A DNA stretch of 64,000 nucleotides, from assembly GCA_035544875.1 (NCBI GenBank), contig DASZZP010000015.1:69888-133887 (forward strand). Reading direction: 5' to 3'. Source of the stretch: JASLEW01 sp035544875. GTDB lineage: Bacteria; Acidobacteriota; Thermoanaerobaculia; Multivoradales; UBA5704. Each line of letters opens with the position of its first letter. Position 1 is the stretch's first letter. The position numbers were made by a program, and so were the translations under genes. This document shows, piece by piece, positions 41,661 through 50,557 of the stretch. Below the pieces are notes generated by a model that did no database searches, was not told where the DNA came from, and saw nothing but the letters and a program-made list of their open reading frames with translations.

Positions 41661-44060
41661 ATGGCGCCCAAATCCAAGTTCATGTCGCTCCTGACCCGCG
41701 ACTACGCGCAGCGGGCCGAGGCCCTCGCCAAGGAGGGCAAGAAGGAAAAGGCGGCAGAGCTCTATGCCCGCGGCGGCGACTTCCACCAGGCGGCCCGGCT
41801 GGCGATCGAGATGGGCGACGAGGCGCTGGCCGTCGACTACTCGCTGCGGGCGACCCTGGGCCACATCCCGGAGGGCTACGCCGGCGCCAGCGCGCAGCAG
41901 ACGGCCGAGCTGCTCGCGGTGAGCGGCCACCACAAAGAGGCGGTGGCGCTCTTCGACCTCGCCAAGGCCTACCGCAAGGCTGCCGAATCGTCGCTAAAGC
42001 TGCACCAGTACCCGCGCGCCGCGCGCTACTACGAGCGGGCCAAGGCGTGGGCCGAGTCGGCGCTCTACTACCAGCGCGCCGGCATGCTCGAGGAGGCGCT
42101 GCGCTTGCTCGAGATGGAATCGAACCGCCTGCGCCAGGAAGGGAAGTCGCGCCCCTCCCACGCCCAATCCGACAGCGCGGCCGAGGGCCGGCTGCGCGAG
42201 GTCGATCTCAGGCGCGTCGAGCTGATGCGCAAGCTCGGCAAGGGGGACCAGGGGGTGGCTTTGCTGCGCGACGCGCGGCCGACCCAGCAGACCATCAAGA
42301 TGCTCGAGGAGGCCGGCAAGTATGACGAGGCGATCTCGTCCTGCCTCGAGATCGGCGAGGTCGAGGAGGCGGCCCGCCTGCTGCGCAAGGCGCCCGACGT
42401 CGACCGCCGGCTGGCCGCCCAGGTCTATCTGCGCTGCGGCCAGGCCAAGGAGGCCGGCCACATCCTGGCGGCGCTCGGCCGGCCGCGCGAAGCCGCGGAA
42501 GCCTATGAGGCGGGGCAGGACTGGGCGCTCGCGGGCTCGCGCTGGGAGGCCGCCCAGGACCAGGAACGGGCGGCGCACGCCTACCTGCGCGCCGGCCGGC
42601 CGCGCGACGCCGGCCGCTGTTTCGCGGCGGCGGGCAAGCCCCAGCTCGCCGCGGCCTCCTTCGCCAAGGCCGGCGACCACGGCGCGGCGGCGGCCCAGTA
42701 CCTGAAGTCCGGGCAGCCGCTGGCGGCGGCCAACGAGCTGTTCGCCATGGGCGACCGGGTCGAAGCCGCCAAGGTCCTGATGCAGGTCGCGCCGGGCAGT
42801 CCGGACTACGAAGAAGGGACCCTGCTGCTCGCGCCGCTGCTGGTGGAAGAAGGGCTGCACGCCGAGGCGCAGCAGCGGCTGCGTCGCCTTCCTGCCGTGC
42901 CTGCGGCGCAGACCCTGCGCGCCGGCAGTTCGGCGGCGGCGGAGCGGGCGCGCCAGCGGCTCTACTGGGAAGGCCGGGTCGACGAAGGGCTCGATCGGCC
43001 GAGCGACGCCGAGCGCTGCTATCGCAAGCTGCTCGAGCTGGCGCCCGACCACCCCGACAGCCAGGACGCCGCCGAGCGCCTGGAGCGGCTGCTCGCGCGC
43101 CGCCAGCCGATCGTGGCGGTGCCGCCGCCGGCCGCCACCGCCGCGCAGGGGGCGACCCTGGTCGACGCGCCGCGCGGCAGCCTGCCCGGAGGCGAGCCGG
43201 TAGCTGGAGGGGGCGGAGCGGCGGGGGCGGGGTTCAACCTGGCGGTCGGCCAGCTCCTAGCCGGGCGCTACGACATCGTGGCGGAGCTGGGACGGGGCGG
43301 GATGGGCAGGGTCTACAAGGCCTATGACCGCGAAGTGGGCGAGCTGGTGGCGATCAAGACCCTGCTCGGCCAAGCCGACGACGGCGGGACCGAGGCCGAG
43401 CGCCTGCTGCGCGAGGTGCAGATCTGCCGCAAGATCACCCACCCCAACGTGGTCCGGGTCTTCGACCTCGGTCGCTTCGCGGGCGGCATCTTCGTCACCA
43501 TGGAGCTGCTCGAGGGCGAGCGCCTGGACTCGCTGATCGATCGCGCCTCGCCGCTGCCGCTGACGCGGGTGCGCTCGATCCTGATCGAGATCGCGACCGG
43601 CCTCGCCGAAGCCCACAGCCTCGGCATCGTGCACCGCGACCTCAAGCCAGGCAACATCATCATCACGTCCACCCGCCTGAAGATCCTCGACTTCGGGATC
43701 GCGCGCATGGCCGGTTTCGACACCAGGCTGACCCAGACCGGCTTCGCGGTCGGCTCCCCCATGTACATGTCGCCCGAGCAGCTGCAGGGCATCCCGCTCG
43801 ACGGCCGCTCCGACCTCTACTCGCTCGGCGTCGTCGCCTACGCCCTGATCGCCGGCCGCGAGCCCTTCGACGGCGCCACCGGCGCCGCGATCGCAGTGCA
43901 GCACCTGCAGCAGCCGCCGCCCGATATCCGCCGGCGGCGCCCCGACCTCCTGCCGGGCTGGCCCGAGCTGCTCGGCCGGCTGCTGGCCAAGAAACCCGCC
44001 GAGCGCTACCGCTCCGCCGGCGACCTGCTCGCCGCCCTCGACGCGCTGCCCATCGCCTAG
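41661..44060 (+). CDS. Serine/threonine protein kinase with N-terminal TPR-like repeats
   Basis: A 799-residue protein. Residues 5-470 are helical repeats of the form A..L...G....AA..Y..AG (for example EGKKEKAAELYARGGDFHQA), continuous TPR/SEL1-like units expected to bind proteins. A Pro/Ala linker follows (470-530), then a Hanks-type kinase domain: glycine loop LGRGGMGRVYKAYD, ATP lysine K566 in VAIKTLL, HRDLKPGN with catalytic D660, DFG D677, activation-segment SPMYMSPEQ. Most bacterial kinases of this class put the kinase first; here the order is reversed. No transmembrane helix, so it is cytoplasmic. Start choice is uncertain: ATG 41661, or ATG 41601 for 20 more residues. Confidence 0.9.
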   Translation: MAPKSKFMSLLTRDYAQRAEALAKEGKKEKAAELYARGGDFHQAARLAIEMGDEALAVDYSLRATLGHIPEGYAGASAQQTAELLAVSGHHKEAVALFDLAKAYRKAAESSLKLHQYPRAARYYERAKAWAESALYYQRAGMLEEALRLLEMESNRLRQEGKSRPSHAQSDSAAEGRLREVDLRRVELMRKLGKGDQGVALLRDARPTQQTIKMLEEAGKYDEAISSCLEIGEVEEAARLLRKAPDVDRRLAAQVYLRCGQAKEAGHILAALGRPREAAEAYEAGQDWALAGSRWEAAQDQERAAHAYLRAGRPRDAGRCFAAAGKPQLAAASFAKAGDHGAAAAQYLKSGQPLAAANELFAMGDRVEAAKVLMQVAPGSPDYEEGTLLLAPLLVEEGLHAEAQQRLRRLPAVPAAQTLRAGSSAAAERARQRLYWEGRVDEGLDRPSDAERCYRKLLELAPDHPDSQDAAERLERLLARRQPIVAVPPPAATAAQGATLVDAPRGSLPGGEPVAGGGGAAGAGFNLAVGQLLAGRYDIVAELGRGGMGRVYKAYDREVGELVAIKTLLGQADDGGTEAERLLREVQICRKITHPNVVRVFDLGRFAGGIFVTMELLEGERLDSLIDRASPLPLTRVRSILIEIATGLAEAHSLGIVHRDLKPGNIIITSTRLKILDFGIARMAGFDTRLTQTGFAVGSPMYMSPEQLQGIPLDGRSDLYSLGVVAYALIAGREPFDGATGAAIAVQHLQQPPPDIRRRRPDLLPGWPELLGRLLAKKPAERYRSAGDLLAALDALPIA

Positions 44061-44142
44061 ACTCACCACCGGAGAGTCGGCCACGTGCCAGGCCCGGCGC
44101 CTCGATGCGTAACCTCGGCGCGAGCGGCCGTATACGTGGTGT

Positions 44143-44757
44143 ATGCCGGCCGCCGCCATGACTTTCATGCCACCCGCGGAGACTGAGTCGGAGCGCATCG
44201 CGCGCGGCTTGCGAGAGCGCGACATCGAGCTGCTCGGCGGGCTGGTCGAGCAGTACCAGGTGCGCCTGGTCCGTTACCTGATTCATCTGCTCGGGCGGCG
44301 AGAGCAGGTCGAAGACCTGGTGCAAGAGATCTGGCTCAGGGTTCTGGAGCGCGGGTGGCAGTACGACAGCCGCCTGCGCTTCGAGCCCTGGCTCTTCGCG
44401 ATCGCTCGCCACCTCGCGGTCGATCTCTTGCGCCGCCGGGATTCGCGTAGCCTCGCTACGGCGCCCGGAGGAGGAGGCGACGCGCTGCTCGCGCGGCGGC
44501 CGTCGCCGGGCTACCCTTCGCCGTTCGAGGCGGCCGCCCGGACCGAGGACGCGGCGCGCCTCGCCAGCTGCCTGGGCGCCCTGGGGCCGCTGTACCGGGA
44601 GGCGCTGCTGCTGCGGTTCCAGGAGGAAATGTCATTGCAGGAGATCGCGCGGGTGGTGGAGGCGCCGGTGAGCACGGTGTCGTCGCGGATCTATCGCGGC
44701 CTCGCGGCGCTCAGAGCCGAGCTGGAAAGGAATGAGAATGCGCACCGACGTTCATGA
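44143..44757 (+). CDS. ECF-type RNA polymerase sigma factor
   Basis: A 204-residue sigma-70 family protein of the extracytoplasmic-function group. Region 2 is seen in VRYLIHLLGRREQVEDLVQE and FEPWLFAIARHLAVDLLRRR; region 4 in LGPLYREALLLRFQEEMSLQ and IARVVEAPVSTVSSRIYRGL. A Gly/Pro-rich linker joins them. The ATG at 44143 is used; an ATG at 44158 is possible. Upstream, GTAACC (44109) and CGTATA (44129) resemble an ECF-type promoter with a 14-bp spacer, hinting at self-activation, but spacing to the start would be very short. It overlaps the anti-sigma gene, as usual for such pairs. Confidence 0.92.
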   Translation: MPAAAMTFMPPAETESERIARGLRERDIELLGGLVEQYQVRLVRYLIHLLGRREQVEDLVQEIWLRVLERGWQYDSRLRFEPWLFAIARHLAVDLLRRRDSRSLATAPGGGGDALLARRPSPGYPSPFEAAARTEDAARLASCLGALGPLYREALLLRFQEEMSLQEIARVVEAPVSTVSSRIYRGLAALRAELERNENAHRRS

Positions 44758-45232
44758 GCAGGTCCGCGCGTCGATGGCCCGCTGCCTGGCGCGAGACGCC
44801 GCGCCAGAGGAGCAGCGGCGCCTGGCCGAGCACCTCGCCGGCTGCGCGGAGTGCAGGCGCGAGATGGAGCTGTCGCGGCGCGCGCTGCGGGCGCTCGGCG
44901 GGTTCTCCTTCGCGCTCGACCCGGCGTTGACTCCGCGCGTGCAGGCCGCCCTGGCCCGGCGCGCCAGGGAGCTCGAGAACGAGCGCGCTGATCGCAAACA
45001 GCGCCGGCGGCTGCGCGTCGGCTTCGTGGCCGCGGTCCTGATGACGGCCGCCGGCTCCCTCGCAGCCTGGCTGGCGGCCGGCTGGTTCGCCGGAACCCAT
45101 CACGTCTCGCCGCTGCCGCTGCATGCCGGAGTGTTGATCTTCTGGACGCTTCCTTCCTTGTGCGCGGCTCTCCCGCTCCTGCTCTCGGACCTGCTCGGCG
45201 GCGCGGCGCGCGGGAAGGAGCTGGCGTCGTGA
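44738..45232 (+). CDS. Zinc-finger anti-sigma factor
   Basis: A 164-residue membrane protein that would hold the ECF sigma factor at the membrane. The N-terminal ZAS domain shows HLAGCAECRREM (H-x3-C-x2-C), the zinc-binding motif of RsrA/ChrR-type anti-sigmas. Two membrane segments follow (GFVAAVLMTAAGSLAAWLAA and AGVLIFWTLPSLCAALPLLL). The ATG at 44738 has GGAAAGG eight bases upstream; ATG 44732 would add two residues. The first codons overlap the sigma gene by 20 bp, and the stop overlaps the next start (GTGA). Confidence 0.85.
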   Translation: MRTDVHEQVRASMARCLARDAAPEEQRRLAEHLAGCAECRREMELSRRALRALGGFSFALDPALTPRVQAALARRARELENERADRKQRRRLRVGFVAAVLMTAAGSLAAWLAAGWFAGTHHVSPLPLHAGVLIFWTLPSLCAALPLLLSDLLGGAARGKELAS

Positions 45233-45732
45233 TCTTGCATTGGGTTCTGGTCCTGATCGCTTTGCTCGTCGGCCCGGCCATGGTCAGCCTGGTGTGCCTC
45301 AAGAGAGGAGTCCGAAGAGTCGTGCCCAAACCGGCGCTGCTGCTTGCGAGCCTCGCCTTCTTCGCCACCGTGATCTATGGCCTTCTGAGCGCGGAGCGCC
45401 AGGGACGGGCCCTGGTCTCCGGGTTGTCTTCCTGGGAAGCTGGCCAGTCCGTTCTTGCCTCGACCTGGCGGGGCTTTGCCGCCGGCGCCCTCATCGCCGC
45501 CGCCATCCTCGGCTTGGGTTACATCTATGGCGACGCGAGGCGGCGCGGCATGCCGGCCGTGCTCTGGCTCCTGGTAGTCTTCATGGTGCCGAACCTGATC
45601 GGGCTCCTGCTCTACTTTCTGCTGCGCAAGCCTCTCCTCGAGTCGTGCGCTCACTGCGGCCTGGGGATCGCGGCGGGACAGCTGTTCTGTTCCCACTGTG
45701 GCGCTCCCCAGGGTCAGATGGCGACACCGTAG
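45229..45732 (+). CDS. Membrane protein with C-terminal zinc ribbon
   Basis: A 167-residue protein, third gene of the sigma operon, with a GTG start overlapping the anti-sigma stop. Four helices: VLVLIALLVGPAMVSLVCL, ALLLASLAFFATVIYGLL, GFAAGALIAAAILGLGYIYG and VLWLLVVFMVPNLIGLLLYF. The cytoplasmic tail carries a zinc ribbon CAHCG..CSHCG. Similar small membrane proteins with a C-terminal double CxxC sit beside ECF systems in acidobacteria-like genomes as I recall them; the function is unknown. It may sense the membrane or scaffold the anti-sigma factor. Confidence 0.75.
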   Translation: MILHWVLVLIALLVGPAMVSLVCLKRGVRRVVPKPALLLASLAFFATVIYGLLSAERQGRALVSGLSSWEAGQSVLASTWRGFAAGALIAAAILGLGYIYGDARRRGMPAVLWLLVVFMVPNLIGLLLYFLLRKPLLESCAHCGLGIAAGQLFCSHCGAPQGQMATP

Positions 45733-45805
45733 CTCGGCCCGCGCGGGCAAGCGGGCCGGTCAACCCAAAAGGCATGCAGCAACTCGAACAGGAGAGGAAC
45801 GAACG

Positions 45806-45985
45806 ATGACCGCGCACGGCAGTTCATGGATCGTCAGCCTCGCACGGGAGCGCAGCGTCCAGGTCGCGGTCGCGCTCTGGGCGGCGTGCGGTCTGGCGAT
45901 CTACCCGCTGAGTCACGGCAGGCTGCCCTTCAACTGGCCGATGCTGGCCGGCGCGCCGTTCTCGGTGCAAGTCGGGACGGCGTGA
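45806..45985 (+). CDS. Small single-pass membrane protein
   Basis: A 59-residue protein preceded by AGGAGAGG nine bases before the ATG. It has one hydrophobic segment (VQVAVALWAACGLAIYPLS) and a short Pro/Trp-containing tail. It lies 73 bp after the zinc-ribbon membrane protein and may be the last gene of the sigma/anti-sigma operon. No family is recognised; the strong ribosome-binding site is the main reason to call it. Confidence 0.55.
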   Translation: MTAHGSSWIVSLARERSVQVAVALWAACGLAIYPLSHGRLPFNWPMLAGAPFSVQVGTA

Positions 45986-46121
45986 GGAGCACGGGCCGCC
46001 CGCGCTTCCCCACCAAGCGCTTACCGGCTCTCGGCCTTGACCTTCCGGCCAAGACCTTATACCATGTATGTCTATGTGTCGGTGGAGGTGCTGCGCCGGC
46101 CACGGCGTCCCGGGCAACCCG

Positions 46122-49100
46122 ATGAGCCGGCTCGTGGCGCTGGCCACCCTCGTGTTTCTTGGACTGCCGTCGGCCATCGCGGTGCCAGCATCCGCCCAAT
46201 CCGCGTACCTGGTCAAGGACTTAGCACAAGGCATCGCAGATGGCTCGCCTTCTCTGACAGCCCTTTTCCCAACCGCCGACCGCCTGTTCTTCCGCAACGA
46301 CACCGATCCTCGCAGCTCGGGCGCCGGCCTTCCCAGGCTCTGGGTGAGCGACGGCACCGCAGGCGGCACGCAGGCGCTGCCCGATCTGTGCGTGGATTCC
46401 TGCTCCCACGGACCGGTTTTCGTCGCCGCGCTGGGCAGAGTCGCGTTCTTCATCGAAGGCTCGGCAGCAGACGGCGACCAGCTCTGGCGCTCGGACGGCA
46501 CGCCGGCCGGGACCTTTCGCCTGATCGGGCGCTTGCGGCTCATTGCCGACCCCAAGGTCTTCGCGGTGTGGAAGCGCGGCGTCTACTTCATCGCCTACGC
46601 CGACCAGGCAGGGGGAGGTGATCCGTCCGAGCAGCTCTGGCGCAGCGACGGCACGCGGGCAGGCACGGTGCGGATCTCCGACCTCGGGCCCGGACTCTTC
46701 TCCGCGCGCGCCGATGCGCTGGCAGTGGCCGGGGCCAAGCTCTTCTTTGCCGCACCCAGGGCCGCGCCGCGCGACGCCCGCTCGACCCTCTGGGTGAGCG
46801 ACGGCACGGCAGCAGGGACGCGGCCAGCCAGCGCCGCCGGACCTATCCAGCCGCGTCAGCTCACGCCGCTGGGTGAGCGGATCTTCTTCGTCGCCACTGC
46901 TGCCGGCAGCGGCCCGGCCGATCAACTCTGGGTGAGCGACGGCTCGGCGGCCGGCACGATGGCCTTGACACCCCTGCCGCTGTTCATCCCGAGCGTGGCG
47001 CTCAAAGCCGGACAGGAGCGGCTCTACTTCCAGGCCGACGACGGCGTCGATGGCAATCAGCTCTGGATGACCGATGGCACAGCCGCGGGCACCCACCGGT
47101 TGACGTCGTTCCCCGGGTACTCCAACTTCTCGGGGCCCGAGGAGATCGGCGGCCGGCTGGTCTTCGTGAGTTTTGGCAATTGGGAATCAGCGGGTCTGTG
47201 GGCGCTCTCTCCGGAATCCCCCGAATCTCTCCAAGCGCTCTGCCCAGCCAGCTGCGGCCCGGCCGGACCGCCGCTGGTAAAGGTGGGTGACCGCGTCCTG
47301 TACCTGCCTGGCGACGAGTGGGAGGGCTTCGACCTGTGGAGCACTGACGGCACCGTAGGCGGCACGGTGCGCCTGAAAAACGTCTGCCCGCCGACGCCGG
47401 GGCCCAGGGTTCAGCACGGCAACTGCGACGGCGGGAACATCTTGCTCGTCCAGGACGGCTCGGCCTTCATCAGCGTGGAAAAAGACGAAGGCCCCGTCGA
47501 GCTGTGGCGCAGCGACGGGACGCGTGCCGGCACGCTGCGCTTCACCGACCGGCCGATCGATTACTCTCTCCAGATTGCCGCGATCGCCGGCCTGGCTTTC
47601 TTCGTGGCTTCCGACAGCGAGGCTGGCGACGAGCTCTGGGCGAGCGATGGAACGGCGGCAGGAACACGGCAACTGACCGATCTGAACGTTTCGCGCTACG
47701 GCGGCTTCGGGCCTTACGCCTTCGTACGCCTCGGCGACGAGCTCTTCTTCAATTACGGCGGGATCTGGCGCACCGACGGAACCGCCGCCGGCACGCTGCC
47801 GGTGACCGATTTCTTTGTGAACGGCGGCATCGTGGCCGCCGCGGGCGCGGCCTTCTTTTTCTCCTTCGACGACCAGAACCGGATGCAGCTCTGGGTGGCC
47901 GACGGTTCTCCTGGCGGTGTCCGCCAGCTGACCCACTTTGCCGAGGTGACCGAGTCGATCGATTCGGGCCCGGTCGCGGCCTCGGGACAGGTCTTCTTCG
48001 TGGCCGGGTGGGGCGGTGACGACCCGGCGGCGATGTGGCGGAGCGACGGCACACCGCAGGGCACCGGCAAGGCCTTCGACCTGCCGCCTGCCGTCGCGGT
48101 CAGCGGAGGCGTCCGGGACCTGACCTCGCTTGGATCCGATTTCTACTTCACCAACCATCTCCAGGCGGGGCCCCTGGAGGTCTGGAAGAGCGACGGAACC
48201 ACGGCCGGCACGGTGCAGCTCGCAGTTTCCTGCTGTCCTCCTGACTTCGCGATCACCCCTTTCATCCGCATCGGCGGCACGGTCTACTTCATCGCCTACA
48301 CCGGGCCTGGCCAGTCCTACCTGAGACAGACCGACGGCACCCCGGCCGGCACCGGGTGGGTGGAGCTCAAGGGTTCTCCAGTCGTCAATCCGACCGGCCT
48401 GCTCGCCGTGGGCGGCACTCTCTATCTCTTTGCCGATGCCGCCGCCCAGGGCGACCGCAGCCTCTGGCGCACCGACGGCACGCCGGCGGGAACCTCTGAG
48501 CTGGCGACGTTTCGGGGCGGCAGCGGCGACGCCGCGCCTCGTTCTCTTACGCCTTTCGGCAGTGGCGTGGGCGTGGCTTTCGTCGCCGACGACGGCGTGC
48601 ACGGCCTCGAGCCGTGGATCAGCGACGGCACCGCCGCCGGCACTCGCATGCTGGCCGACATCTTGCCGGGCGGCGACGGCTCGCGCCCGAGCGGGCTCAT
48701 GGCGGCAGCGGGACGCCTCTTCTTCGCTGCCAACGACGGCGTGCACGGATTCGAGCTGTGGCAGAGCGACGGCACGGCGGCCGGCACGAGGATGGTCCAG
48801 GACATCGCGCCCGGCCCCCTCTCGTCCAATCCCGCCAGCATGACCCAGCTCGGCGACACACTCTACTTTTCCGCCGACGATGGCTTGATCGGCCCTCAGC
48901 TCTGGGCGCTGCCGCTCGGCGGCGGCAGCGCAGGCTGCCAGCCCACCGCCACCGCCCTCTGTCTCGCCGGCGGCCGCTTCCGGGTGGAAGTCCTGTGGCG
49001 CAACTTTCAGCACGCGAGCGGCGCTGGTCAGGCGGTTCCGCTGACCGGCGACAGCGGCTACTTCTGGTTCTGGAACCCCGACGAGGTCGAGATCGTCGCC

Positions 49101-49757
49101 AAGATCGTCGACGGCCGCCCGCTCGACGGTCACTTCTGGGTGTTCTACGGCGCCCTGTCGAGCGTCGAGTACTCGCTCACCGTGACCGACACGCGGACCG
49201 GTCTGACCCGCCGCTACTACAACCCCCCGGGCCAGCTGGCCAGCGTCGGCGACACCCACGCTTTCGGCCCGCTCGGCGCCGGCGAGAGCTCGGCGGCGGG
49301 CCGCGCGGCCACAACTGCCGGCCGTCTTGACGGTGGATCGGCGCCGGCCTCGCTGCGGCCGCGGCGCTCCACCCCTCCCGCCGCCGGCCGCGCACCGGAC
49401 CGCTCCGCTTCGACCAGCCAAGGGTGCCAGCCCGGCCCCACCCGCCTCTGCCTCGACGGTGCACGCTTCGCGGTCGAGGCCGCCTGGACCGACTCGAACG
49501 GCCGCAGCGGCTCCGGCAACGCGGTGGGGCTCGCCTCAGGCAGCGGCTATTTCTGGTTCTTCGACCCCGGCAGCGTCGAAGTGGTCCTCAAGGTGATCGA
49601 TGGACGCGCCGTCAACGGTAAGTTCTGGCTCTATTACGGCGCGCTCTCCGACGTCGGCTATACGCTCACCGTCACCGACACCTTGACCGGCGCGGTCAAG
49701 GTCTACTCCAATCCCGCGGGACAGCTCGCCAGCGTCGCCGACACCTCGGCCTTTTGA
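46122..49757 (+). CDS. Secreted ELW..DGT..GT repeat protein with duplicated C-terminal domain
   Basis: A 1211-residue exported protein. The signal peptide is MSRLVALATLVFLGLPSAIA; an upstream in-frame ATG at 46068 is the alternative. Residues 30-930 consist of about twenty units of roughly 45-50 residues, each with a strand ending in LW(V/R)SDGTAAGT or variants (ELWASDGTAAGTRQLTDL, QLWRSDGTPAGTFRL), expected to fold as a beta-propeller-like array. Between and after come two copies of the domain LCL.GGRF.VE..W, SGYFWFW/F, VDGR..(D/N)G.FW.(F/Y)YGALS, separated by an Ala/Arg/Pro linker; the protein ends ADTSAF. The same domain ends the metalloprotease at 4871-7582. Probably surface-displayed or released; the binding partner is unknown. 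Confidence 0.82.
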   Translation: MSRLVALATLVFLGLPSAIAVPASAQSAYLVKDLAQGIADGSPSLTALFPTADRLFFRNDTDPRSSGAGLPRLWVSDGTAGGTQALPDLCVDSCSHGPVFVAALGRVAFFIEGSAADGDQLWRSDGTPAGTFRLIGRLRLIADPKVFAVWKRGVYFIAYADQAGGGDPSEQLWRSDGTRAGTVRISDLGPGLFSARADALAVAGAKLFFAAPRAAPRDARSTLWVSDGTAAGTRPASAAGPIQPRQLTPLGERIFFVATAAGSGPADQLWVSDGSAAGTMALTPLPLFIPSVALKAGQERLYFQADDGVDGNQLWMTDGTAAGTHRLTSFPGYSNFSGPEEIGGRLVFVSFGNWESAGLWALSPESPESLQALCPASCGPAGPPLVKVGDRVLYLPGDEWEGFDLWSTDGTVGGTVRLKNVCPPTPGPRVQHGNCDGGNILLVQDGSAFISVEKDEGPVELWRSDGTRAGTLRFTDRPIDYSLQIAAIAGLAFFVASDSEAGDELWASDGTAAGTRQLTDLNVSRYGGFGPYAFVRLGDELFFNYGGIWRTDGTAAGTLPVTDFFVNGGIVAAAGAAFFFSFDDQNRMQLWVADGSPGGVRQLTHFAEVTESIDSGPVAASGQVFFVAGWGGDDPAAMWRSDGTPQGTGKAFDLPPAVAVSGGVRDLTSLGSDFYFTNHLQAGPLEVWKSDGTTAGTVQLAVSCCPPDFAITPFIRIGGTVYFIAYTGPGQSYLRQTDGTPAGTGWVELKGSPVVNPTGLLAVGGTLYLFADAAAQGDRSLWRTDGTPAGTSELATFRGGSGDAAPRSLTPFGSGVGVAFVADDGVHGLEPWISDGTAAGTRMLADILPGGDGSRPSGLMAAAGRLFFAANDGVHGFELWQSDGTAAGTRMVQDIAPGPLSSNPASMTQLGDTLYFSADDGLIGPQLWALPLGGGSAGCQPTATALCLAGGRFRVEVLWRNFQHASGAGQAVPLTGDSGYFWFWNPDEVEIVAKIVDGRPLDGHFWVFYGALSSVEYSLTVTDTRTGLTRRYYNPPGQLASVGDTHAFGPLGAGESSAAGRAATTAGRLDGGSAPASLRPRRSTPPAAGRAPDRSASTSQGCQPGPTRLCLDGARFAVEAAWTDSNGRSGSGNAVGLASGSGYFWFFDPGSVEVVLKVIDGRAVNGKFWLYYGALSDVGYTLTVTDTLTGAVKVYSNPAGQLASVADTSAF

Positions 49758-49876
49758 AAGAGCCGCGTCTCGCCGGGCAAAACGGGCTGCCGGGCCGCAG
49801 CCCCGGCCGTCACCGCGGGCACAGGTTTGACACGCGGGCCGCTCGCCGCGACACTCTCCCAAGAGAGGAGCGCCCC

Positions 49877-50479
49877 ATGGCCAAAGAATCCGAGCCGTTC
49901 ATCGCCCTACCCTCGGAGGCGGAGATCCGGGCGCGGATGCCGCCCGACGCACCCCGCAACCCCTACGATTTCGGGTTCCTTGGCGACATGTCGCGCCTGC
50001 TCGCGGCCCATGAGCGGATCGGCTCAGCGATGCGGCGGGCCTTCTACGAGATCATGTTCGCGCCGGGAGCTCTCGACCGCGCCGAGCGCGAGATGATCGC
50101 GGCCGTGGCTTCGGCGGCCCAGGACTGCGAGTACTGAACCGAATCTCACGCAGAGTTTCTGCGTGTCGAAAAGAACGATCCGGCCCTGGTCGAAGCCATC
50201 AAGCGCCGCCGCTGGCGGGATCTTCCGCACCTCACCGAGCGGCAGCGAGCGCTCTGTACGGTGACCGAGAAGCTGACCCGCACCCCGACCCAGATGACCG
50301 CGGCCGATTGGCAGCCGCTCCGCGATCTCGGGTTCGACGACACCGGTCTCCTGGAGGCGGCCCACCTGATCAGCATCTTCAACTACTTCCCACGCCTCGC
50401 CGACGGCTTCGGCCTCCAGCCTAGCCCGCAGATCCGTGCAGCCGCGGCGACCGGCACTCCGCTCCACCGCCCGGATTGA
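49877..50479 (+). CDS. AhpD-like peroxidase-related selenoprotein (UGA read as selenocysteine)
   Basis: A 200-residue protein of the carboxymuconolactone decarboxylase/AhpD family (uncharacterised peroxidase-related enzymes), with AGAGAGGAG before the ATG. The frame meets TGA at 50135-50137 and then continues in full homology to a TGA at 50477. Before it: FYEIMFAPGALDRAEREMIA, C84-E-Y. After it: T-E-S-H91, then LTERQRALCTVTEKLTRTP and EAAHLISIFNYFPRLADGFG. The AhpD active site is C-x2-C-x3-H; here the second Cys position (87) is the UGA, giving C-x2-U-x3-H. A perfect hairpin follows 9 bases after the UGA, as bacterial selenocysteine insertion needs. Read as a stop, the product would be an 86-residue fragment lacking the histidine. 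It should reduce peroxides using the C84/U87 pair. Confidence 0.88.
50147..50165 (+). promoter_or_regulatory. Putative bacterial SECIS hairpin
   Basis: CACGCAG-AGUUU-CUGCGUG: a perfect 7-bp stem with a five-base loop containing G-U, starting 10 bases after the in-frame UGA at 50135-50137. The loop G is 18 bases from the UGA, similar to the spacing of the SelB-binding loop in Escherichia coli fdhF. The hairpin lies within the coding sequence (ESHAEFLRVEK) yet keeps the frame. Confidence 0.8.
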
Positions 50480-50557
50480 CCTAGCCTCCATTTCTCAGAA
50501 GCCTCTGCTAGGGCGCCCAAAGCTGCCGCCGCGCGGCCGGCGGCTCGCGCGCGGCGA

